DNA from: Pandoraea apista
Lineage (GTDB): Bacteria; Pseudomonadota; Gammaproteobacteria; Burkholderiales; Burkholderiaceae
Assembly: GCF_001465595.2 (NCBI RefSeq)
Contig: NZ_CP013481.2
Span: 1,054,001 to 1,118,000, forward strand
Length of the DNA stretch: 64,000 bases
Direction: 5' to 3'
Shown here: piece after piece, positions 58,060 to 64,000 of the stretch
Layout of the letters: the number at the start of each line of letters is the position of its first letter
Numbering within the stretch: the stretch's first letter is position 1
Made by a program: the position numbers and the translations under genes
Notes under the pieces: generated by a model
What the model was told of the DNA's origin: nothing
The model's database searches: none
What the model saw: the letters and a program-made list of their open reading frames with translations, nothing else

Positions 58060-58817
58060 GCCTCTTCTTCCACGGCAACCCCATCGACCTTGGGGTGAAT
58101 ATCGACCACGTCGCAACGGTTCGCAATGCGCGCGGCACGGCTTATCCTGACCCGATCAAGGCGGCGCTGCTGGCCGAAGAGGCCGGGGCAGACGTCATCA
58201 CGCTGCATTTGCGTGAAGACCGTCGCCATATTCGCGACGACGACGTGACGAATCTGCGCGACAAGCTGGTCACACGTATGAACCTCGAGTGCGCCGTGAC
58301 GGAAGAGATGCTGTCGATTGCATGCCGGGTGAAGGCGCACGACGTGTGTCTGGTGCCGGAGCGCCGTCAGGAACTGACCACCGAGGGCGGACTGGATGTC
58401 GTTGGTCTCTATGACCAGGTGGCTGCCGCGACGCAACGGCTTGGTGACGCCGGAAGCCGAGTGTCGCTGTTCATCGATCCGGACGAAGCGCCGATTCGCG
58501 CGGCCGCTCGCATGGGGGCCCCGGTCGTCGAGCTGCATACGGGCCGCTATGCCGAGGCGCACGACGAGGCTACGCGCGAGGCCGAATTCGCTCGCATCGA
58601 ACGCGCGGTTGCACTCGGCCTGTCGCTAGGGCTGCGGGTCAATGCCGGACACGGCCTGCACTACGAGAACGTGCAGCCGATTGCGGCTATCGAAGGCATT
58701 TCGGAACTGAACATCGGACACGCAATCGTCGCCCATGCCATCTTTGCCGGCTGGGAGAATGCCGTGCGCGAGATGAAGGCGATCATGGTTGCCAGCCGCA
58801 TTGCGGCGCGCGGCTGA
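58056..58817 (+). CDS. pdxJ: Pyridoxine 5'-phosphate synthase (PdxJ)
   Basis: A 253-residue TIM-barrel enzyme that closes the pyridoxine ring from 3-amino-2-oxopropyl phosphate and deoxyxylulose 5-phosphate. The N-terminus [17 protein letters not shown] and [12 protein letters not shown] are typical. [16 protein letters not shown] and [11 protein letters not shown] complete the family marks. Its ATG overlaps the stop of the Era-RecO frame, so it depends on translational coupling to it. acpS follows after 63 bp. Confidence 0.96.
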   Translation: MSLFFHGNPIDLGVNIDHVATVRNARGTAYPDPIKAALLAEEAGADVITLHLREDRRHIRDDDVTNLRDKLVTRMNLECAVTEEMLSIACRVKAHDVCLVPERRQELTTEGGLDVVGLYDQVAAATQRLGDAGSRVSLFIDPDEAPIRAAARMGAPVVELHTGRYAEAHDEATREAEFARIERAVALGLSLGLRVNAGHGLHYENVQPIAAIEGISELNIGHAIVAHAIFAGWENAVREMKAIMVASRIAARG

Positions 58818-58880
58818 GTCGCAGCGTCTCGCGCTTCCCGATTCCCAATTCCCTATTGGTCTCTTCATCAGGCACTGCCC

Positions 58881-59414
58881 ATGAGTGAACCGACGCCACC
58901 GTCGTCCTCGTCCCCCGACCCGCAAACCCATTCGGAGATGTTGCCGCAGGGTAATACCCTCGCGCTCGAAGCGGGCGCGACGGCGATTTTCGGCGTGGGC
59001 ACCGACATCCTTCAGATCAGTCGTGTCGTTGGTGTAATGACGCGGACCAACGGACGGTTCGCGGAGCGCGTGCTGGGGCCCGAGGAACTCAAGGTCTATT
59101 ACGCTCGTCAGAAGCGATCCGAGGTTCGCGGACTTGCGTATCTGTGCACGCGCTTTGCCGCGAAGGAGGCCGTGTCAAAGGCCATCGGGCTGGGCATGCG
59201 GTGGCCGATGACATGGCGCGCCGTGCAAACGCTCAACGCGCCGTCCGGCAAGCCGGTGGTGGTGGCGTCGGGCGAGTTGGTGCAGTGGCTTGCCGAGCGG
59301 CAACTGTCGATCGAGATTTCGATCACGGACGAGAAGGAATACGCGGTCGCGTTTGCGATCGCATCACGTAACTTAGGCAACATTCGCAATATTGCATCGG
59401 AGAAAACGCAATGA
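58881..59414 (+). CDS. acpS: Holo-ACP synthase (AcpS)
   Basis: A 177-residue phosphopantetheinyl transferase that loads acyl carrier protein. Metal ligands are Asp42 (GVGTDILQI) and Glu96 ([13 protein letters not shown]). The first 35 residues are Ser/Pro-rich and not part of the usual 120-130-residue family core. Its stop overlaps the nagZ start (ATGA). Confidence 0.93.
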   Translation: MSEPTPPSSSSPDPQTHSEMLPQGNTLALEAGATAIFGVGTDILQISRVVGVMTRTNGRFAERVLGPEELKVYYARQKRSEVRGLAYLCTRFAAKEAVSKAIGLGMRWPMTWRAVQTLNAPSGKPVVVASGELVQWLAERQLSIEISITDEKEYAVAFAIASRNLGNIRNIASEKTQ

Positions 59415-60445
59415 CGAAGCGCAGGCCGGGCCCGGTGATGCTTGATGTCGTCGGGCTGACCCTCAGCGAGGACGACATCCGCCGTATCGACCATCCGTTG
59501 ACCGGGGGTGTCATTCTGTTTGCTCGAAACTTCGATGATCGCGCGCAGTTGTGCGCGCTCACGAAGCAGATTCGCGACGTGCGCGACGACATCCTGATTG
59601 CTGTCGATCATGAAGGGGGGCGCGTGCAGCGTTTCCGTACCGACGGCTTCACCCATTTGCCCGCGATGGGCAAGCTGGGCAAGCTCTGGCACGAAGACGT
59701 ATTCAAGGCGACGCGTGTGACGACGGCTGTAGGCTACGTGCTCGCATCGGAATTGCGCGCATGCGATATCGACCTCAGCTTCACACCCGTGCTGGACCTG
59801 GACTATGGGACGTCGGCAGTGATCGGCGATCGCGCGTTCGATGTTGATCCGCGCGTGGTCGCTATGCTGGCCAAGAGTCTGAATCACGGCCTGCTCCTCG
59901 CGGGGATGGCGAACTGCGGCAAGCACTTCCCGGGGCATGGTTTCGTGGCCGCCGACTCGCATCACGAAATTCCGGTCGACGAGCGCTCGCTCGACGAAAT
60001 CCTCTCGGTCGATGCCCAGCCGTACGACTGGCTCGGCATGTCGTTGGCGGCGGTCATGCCGGCGCATGTGATTTATCCGCAGGTCGATCCGAATCCGGCG
60101 GGCTTTTCTGCCAAGTGGCTCAAGGAAATCCTGCGTGGCAAGTACGGTTTCGATGGCGTGATTTTCAGCGACGACCTGTCGATGCAGGGGGCGAGTGCGG
60201 CCGGGGACGTCGTCACGGCGGCGCATGCGGCATTGGATGCCGGATGCGACATGGTGCTCATCTGCAATAGCCCGGAGAAGGCGGATCGATTGCTGCGCGA
60301 AATGAAGTCGGCGCCCGATACCGTTTCGCAGCGTCGCATCAAGCACCTGAAGGGCCGCGGCAAGGTGCATGGCTGGGAAAAGATGCTCGCGCAGCCGGAA
60401 TATCAGGCAGCAAAGCGTCTGATCGCGGAGACCTTTGGCGGATAA
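59411..60445 (+). CDS. nagZ: Beta-N-acetylglucosaminidase (NagZ)
   Basis: A 344-residue family GH3 enzyme that removes GlcNAc from muropeptides in peptidoglycan recycling. The family hallmarks are KHFPGHG (171-177), the catalytic His184 region DSHHEIPVD, and the nucleophile motif FSDDLSM (around 252-258). Overlaps acpS by 4 nt, so it is the last gene of the rnc-era-pdxJ-acpS-nagZ group. A strong terminator follows. Confidence 0.96.
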   Translation: MTKRRPGPVMLDVVGLTLSEDDIRRIDHPLTGGVILFARNFDDRAQLCALTKQIRDVRDDILIAVDHEGGRVQRFRTDGFTHLPAMGKLGKLWHEDVFKATRVTTAVGYVLASELRACDIDLSFTPVLDLDYGTSAVIGDRAFDVDPRVVAMLAKSLNHGLLLAGMANCGKHFPGHGFVAADSHHEIPVDERSLDEILSVDAQPYDWLGMSLAAVMPAHVIYPQVDPNPAGFSAKWLKEILRGKYGFDGVIFSDDLSMQGASAAGDVVTAAHAALDAGCDMVLICNSPEKADRLLREMKSAPDTVSQRRIKHLKGRGKVHGWEKMLAQPEYQAAKRLIAETFGG

Positions 60446-60500
60446 GCTTCAGGTGTCCGGCGTCAGGGATGCCACCGGTCGCCGGATGGTTGGCCCAAAC

Positions 60501-60540
60501 AAAAAGCGCTCGGCCCCGTAGGGTCGAGCGCTTTTTTGTT
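60501..60540. terminator. Bidirectional terminator between nagZ and efp
   Basis: AAAAAGCGCTCG (60501-60512) pairs with CGAGCGCTTTTT (60525-60536). The inner part (GCCC / GGGT with one G-U pair) extends the stem. A T-run follows on the plus strand and A residues precede it, so it serves both convergent genes. Confidence 0.92.
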
Positions 60541-60587
60541 ACCTGACGGCCGCAACGCCCGGAGACGTTGCGGCAGCCCGCCGTCGC

Positions 60588-61145
60588 TTAGACGCGGCTG
60601 CGGTACTCGTCGGTACGCGTATCGATTTCGATCTTGTCGCCGGTGTTGACGAACAGCGGCACCTGGATTTCCAGCAGATCGTTGATCTTGGCGTTCTTCA
60701 GCACACGGCCCGACGACGTATCGCCCTTGACCGCCGGTTCGGTGTATTCCACAACGCGGACGAGCGAAGTCGGCAGGTCGACCGAGATGGCCTTTTCATT
60801 GTAGAAAACGACTTCGCATTGCATGCCGTCTTCCAGGTACTTGATCGCGTCGCCCATGTTTTCGGCTTCGACTTCGTACTGGTTGTAGTCGGCGTCCATG
60901 AACACATACATCGGATCGGCGAAGTACGAGTAGGTCACTTCCTTCTTGTCGAGCACGACGACATCGAACTTGTCGTCGGCCTTGTACGAGAATTCGCCAC
61001 GACCTTCGGTCAGCAGCTTCTTGTACTTCATCTTCACGACGCTGGAGTTACGACCCGACTTGACGTATTCGGTCTTCAGCACGACATTGGGCTCACCGTC
61101 GATCATGACGACGTTGCCGACGCGGAGTTCTTGAGCGGTTTTCAT
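60588..61145 (-). CDS. efp: Translation elongation factor P
   Basis: A 185-residue EF-P that relieves ribosome stalling at polyproline. The modified loop reads VKSGRNSS with Arg32 at the tip, the residue rhamnosylated by EarP in this branch of EF-P. Three OB-like domains are complete, ending [10 protein letters not shown]. The ATG at 61145 gives the conserved [13 protein letters not shown]. earP is immediately upstream on the same strand, 140 bp away. Confidence 0.97.
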   Translation of the reverse strand: MKTAQELRVGNVVMIDGEPNVVLKTEYVKSGRNSSVVKMKYKKLLTEGRGEFSYKADDKFDVVVLDKKEVTYSYFADPMYVFMDADYNQYEVEAENMGDAIKYLEDGMQCEVVFYNEKAISVDLPTSLVRVVEYTEPAVKGDTSSGRVLKNAKINDLLEIQVPLFVNTGDKIEIDTRTDEYRSRV

Positions 61146-61285
61146 AAAAAAACGAGATCCTGTGACGAAATAAGCGATTTGCCGCTTGTTTGAGCGCTTC
61201 CATACGCCCATTCGCCGCTTGATTCCCGCGTCCGCCCGGAACGGTCTGGGGCAGCAGGTTCAGCAGCAAAGCGTTGAAAAACCAG

Positions 61286-62569
61286 CTATTTTACCTGAAT
61301 TTCCGTGAAGCTTGCCAACTGTCGCGCTAGATCCGGAAGGGCCGCCTGCGCCGTTGCCCACGCACGGGCGTGGCGGTTCAGTTCCGGCAGCGCTTTGGCC
61401 AGCGCCGGCCAGTCGGGCGGGGTGCTCGCGTAGCCGTTCCAGAGATGCCAGAAAGTGCGCAACGCCTCGCGCGCGCCGTGCGAAAGCGGGGCATCGTGCG
61501 TGTCGGGGATATCGGAGGTGTCCGACTTAGCGGACCTATCTGATGTACCGTCTTGCCGATCCGCCAGATATCGACCGAGAAAGGCATCGAGCTTCCCATG
61601 GTGGGCATTTTCGTCCTGCGGGTAGATATGCCAGACGAACGGCTTGGCAGCCCACTGTGCGCGAACGAACGAATCTTCCCCGCGTACGAAATTGAGATCG
61701 CAGGCCCAGAGCAGAGCGTCGAAGTCGGTTTGCGGGACGAAGGGCAGACCGTACACCGTCAGCCCGCCTCGGGTCGCAGACTCTCCCGGTGCCAAAGTCT
61801 CGCGGTTGAACCAGGCGCCTACGGCGGGCGCAATACGGCCTTGCGGAACGAGGCAGACGATCGGTGTCGCACTATCGGCCCACTGCGCGAGCAACGCGGG
61901 AAGCGCGGCGTTCTCATACGCAAACAGCGATACCACTAACGCGTCCGTCGGCGCGGCGGGCATGCCAAGCGTCTTTTGCCACCAGATATCGCGCAACTCA
62001 GGTGACGCGAGGAAGGCGTCGCGCCGGGAGAATAGCTCCCGCTCGCGTATCAGTCCGCCGGTGCGCTCGGTGAATCCGGGAAAGAAAAACGTTTTGAGCA
62101 GCCCCAACTGTGGATGGAGCGACTTTTGACGGTGGCAGTCGTCGACCCAATCTTCCGCGCTCAGATACTCCAGGTTGATCCACACCGGCGCACGCCCCGC
62201 CTGCTTGCGAACGTGCATCGCCTGAACGCAGGCATCGGGAATATTGCAGGCAAAAGCTTCGATGACGATATCGCCCGGCGCATTGTCGTCGGTGATGGGG
62301 CCGAAGTCGGCATCCCAGCGGCGTACTTCCACGCCGTCGCAGCGTTGCTGGGCCAGTGACGGATCGATGTCCGGACGCAAATGACGGAAGCTCGCCAGAT
62401 CGTCGACCCATAGCCGGACCGACCAGCCGTGTTCGCGCACGAGTTGCCGGGCGAGCCGCCAGCACACGCCGATATCGCCGAAGTTGTCGACGACGGTGCA
62501 GAACAGATCGCAACGCGGCACCAGCGGGCGTGTGCTCGAAGCGAGAGAGGGGGCGGTGGGCAGGGACAT
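61286..62569 (-). CDS. earP: EF-P arginine rhamnosyltransferase EarP
   Basis: A 427-residue GT-B-fold enzyme that adds rhamnose from dTDP-rhamnose to Arg32 of EF-P. The conserved DNFGDIGV with catalytic-type Asp28 and Asp32 is near the N-terminus. The donor-binding region RGEDSFVRAQWA with KPFVWHIYPQDENAH is in the C-terminal half. Known EarPs have about 370-390 residues; this one has a Ser/Asp-rich insertion at about 336-360 (TSDRSAKSDTSDIPDTHDA). dTDP-rhamnose genes are not in the window. Divergent from uvrC. Confidence 0.93.
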   Translation of the reverse strand: MSLPTAPSLASSTRPLVPRCDLFCTVVDNFGDIGVCWRLARQLVREHGWSVRLWVDDLASFRHLRPDIDPSLAQQRCDGVEVRRWDADFGPITDDNAPGDIVIEAFACNIPDACVQAMHVRKQAGRAPVWINLEYLSAEDWVDDCHRQKSLHPQLGLLKTFFFPGFTERTGGLIRERELFSRRDAFLASPELRDIWWQKTLGMPAAPTDALVVSLFAYENAALPALLAQWADSATPIVCLVPQGRIAPAVGAWFNRETLAPGESATRGGLTVYGLPFVPQTDFDALLWACDLNFVRGEDSFVRAQWAAKPFVWHIYPQDENAHHGKLDAFLGRYLADRQDGTSDRSAKSDTSDIPDTHDAPLSHGAREALRTFWHLWNGYASTPPDWPALAKALPELNRHARAWATAQAALPDLARQLASFTEIQVK

Positions 62570-62704
62570 TGAGAGGCGGCGACGCGGATTGGTCTAAACT
62601 TCCGATTTTAGTCCCTGCGACGCGTGACGACCTGATTACGCAAGCCGTGAGCGGTGTCGCGCTTGTCTCCGTTAGCCACAGGGATGCCTCGATTGCCAGA
62701 GTTC

Positions 62705-64000
62705 ATGACCGAAGACGCCAACGACGTCACGCCACCGCGCAAGTCCCGCAAAGCGAAAGCCGCCACAGGTGCGGACGCCGCGCCGCCGTCGGTGCAGACC
62801 GCACCGGAGCACGGGGCTCCCCCGGTTGAGGGGGCGGCTTCGGCCGCGTCATCGGACAAGCCCGCCCAAGCCGCGAAAGCCACCAAGGCCGACAAGCCGA
62901 AACGTGCGCGGCGGTCTGGCGATCCAGCGCCGTCGTCCTCCCGCAAAACGGACGGGGCGGAGGGTGCGGATGATGTGGATGGTACCAGTGACGCACCAGC
63001 GTTCGACGCCCGCAAGGTACTCGCGCAGTTGCCGAATCTGCCCGGTGTCTACCGTTATTACGATGCGTCGGGCAACGTGCTTTACGTTGGTAAGGCCCGC
63101 AATCTCAAGAAGCGCGTGTCGAGTTACTTCAACAAGACGCAGCTTTCCCCGCGCATTGCGCTAATGGTTGCGCGCATAGCGAAACTGGAAACGACGGTCA
63201 CCCGGTCGGAAACCGAGGCGCTGCTGCTCGAGAACAATCTGATCAAGGCGCTGCATCCGCGTTACAACATTCTGTTTCGCGACGACAAGTCGTACCCGTT
63301 TCTCAAGCTCACGCAGCACAAATATCCGCGCATGGCGTACTACCGGGGATCGGTGGATCGTCGCGGCCAGTACTTCGGCCCCTTCCCCAGTGCATGGGCG
63401 GTGCGCGAGAGTATTCAGATCTTGCAGAAGGTGTTCCAGTTGCGGACCTGTGAGGATTCCGTCTTTGCGAATCGCACACGTCCGTGCCTGTTGCATCAGA
63501 TCGAGCGATGCAGTGCGCCCTGCGTGGGCGCCATTCGCGACGAAGACTACGCGCGCGACGTGAATAATGCCGCGGCGTTCCTCTCCGGCCGTCAGAGCGA
63601 AGTCCTCGGCGCCCTCGAAGCGAAGATGATGGCGTACGCCGAGGCGCTTCAGTTCGAGCAAGCGGCCGTGGTGCGCAATCAGATGCAGGCGTTGTCCGGC
63701 GTGCTGCAGCAGCAGTCCGTGGAGACTGCGGGCGACGTGGATGCCGATATTCTTGCCGTTGCCTATGCCGGCGGACGCGCTTGCGTGAACCTCGCCATGG
63801 TTCGCGGCGGACGGCATCTCGGCGATAAGGCGTATTTCCCGGCGCACGTGGAGCGCGGCGTCGAAGGGGGGATTGCAGACGAATTCGAGGAAGACGAGGA
63901 CGGACTCGCGCCGGCGGCCTCCGGGGCTGACTCGGACGATTCCGCAGCCACTGCGGGCGAGGGCGGCATCGCGGCCGACATGCCCTCGGACATCCCATCG
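62705..64000 (+). CDS. uvrC: Excinuclease ABC subunit UvrC, 3'-truncated by the window edge
   Basis: The first 432 codons of UvrC, the nuclease of nucleotide excision repair. A low-complexity Ala/Lys/Pro-rich N-terminal extension of about 100 residues precedes the GIY-YIG domain (about 105-185; [20 protein letters not shown]). The CxxC-like [17 protein letters not shown] region and the UVR motif follow. The window ends in an acidic insertion (DEFEEDEDG and following). The ATG at 62705 is used; an in-frame ATG at 62684 is possible. The downstream endonuclease domain is outside the window. Confidence 0.94.
   Translation, partial: MTEDANDVTPPRKSRKAKAATGADAAPPSVQTAPEHGAPPVEGAASAASSDKPAQAAKATKADKPKRARRSGDPAPSSSRKTDGAEGADDVDGTSDAPAFDARKVLAQLPNLPGVYRYYDASGNVLYVGKARNLKKRVSSYFNKTQLSPRIALMVARIAKLETTVTRSETEALLLENNLIKALHPRYNILFRDDKSYPFLKLTQHKYPRMAYYRGSVDRRGQYFGPFPSAWAVRESIQILQKVFQLRTCEDSVFANRTRPCLLHQIERCSAPCVGAIRDEDYARDVNNAAAFLSGRQSEVLGALEAKMMAYAEALQFEQAAVVRNQMQALSGVLQQQSVETAGDVDADILAVAYAGGRACVNLAMVRGGRHLGDKAYFPAHVERGVEGGIADEFEEDEDGLAPAASGADSDDSAATAGEGGIAADMPSDIPS

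Overview
The window is 64 kb of GC-rich DNA from a beta-proteobacterium of the order Burkholderiales. The gene order (yceD-rpmF-plsX-fabHDG-acpP-fabF-rpoE-rseA-rseB-mucD-lepA-lepB-rnc-era-pdxJ-acpS-nagZ), the EF-P arginine rhamnosylation pair (efp/earP) and the OxlT-type carrier fit Burkholderiaceae. A Pandoraea-like genus is my best guess from memory, not a demonstrated assignment. Almost everything is chromosomal core. I see no integrase, transposase, IS element, CRISPR array or rRNA.

Layout. 1-3.4 kb: end of opgG and all of opgH (periplasmic glucans). 3.5-9.6 kb: NlpD-like LysM/M23 lipoprotein, a cspA-type gene with a near-consensus promoter, a LysE/RhtB exporter, a YcgR-type flagellar brake, a LuxR-type regulator and a CNNM/CorC membrane protein. 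9.8-12.1 kb: a leftward doxX-ygiD-lysR unit with a candidate LysR site. 12.3-19.7 kb: glycolate oxidase glcDEF, divergent glcC, and oxlT behind a leader of roughly 1 kb. 19.97-20.2 kb: two tandem tRNA-Asn genes. 20.3-27.2 kb: fdxA, pncB, a solitary LUD/LutC protein, an ion-transporter-superfamily antiporter, a D-2-hydroxyacid dehydrogenase and rmuC. 27.2-35.9 kb, all leftward: a GNAT acetyltransferase, a small membrane protein, moeA, mobA, an unknown exported protein, moaA and rne. 36.5-41.1 kb: rluC, a Gph-like HAD phosphatase, a Rieske protein and an S49 peptidase rightward, then a tetrapyrrole-methylase-fold methyltransferase and a Maf-family protein leftward. 41.3-60.4 kb: the long rightward fatty-acid, sigma-E, lepA/lepB and rnc-to-nagZ block. 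60.6-64 kb: efp and earP leftward, and the first 432 codons of uvrC.

The most unusual object is at 56.7-58.1 kb. One uninterrupted frame encodes the Era GTPase through most of its KH domain and continues, without a stop, into the C-terminal part of RecO. The end of era and the OB-fold half of recO are missing, and no separate recO lies in the window. It is either a natural in-frame deletion fusion or an assembly/sequence artefact.

How the genes work together: glcDEF, oxlT, the Gph-like phosphatase and the hydroxyacid dehydrogenase are all consistent with two-carbon acid metabolism (glycolate, glyoxylate, oxalate). moaA, mobA and moeA belong to molybdenum cofactor synthesis. rpoE-rseA-rseB-mucD is a complete envelope-stress regulon core. 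efp with earP implies rhamnosylated EF-P. Promoters, operators and terminators are listed where the DNA shows them; none has been tested.
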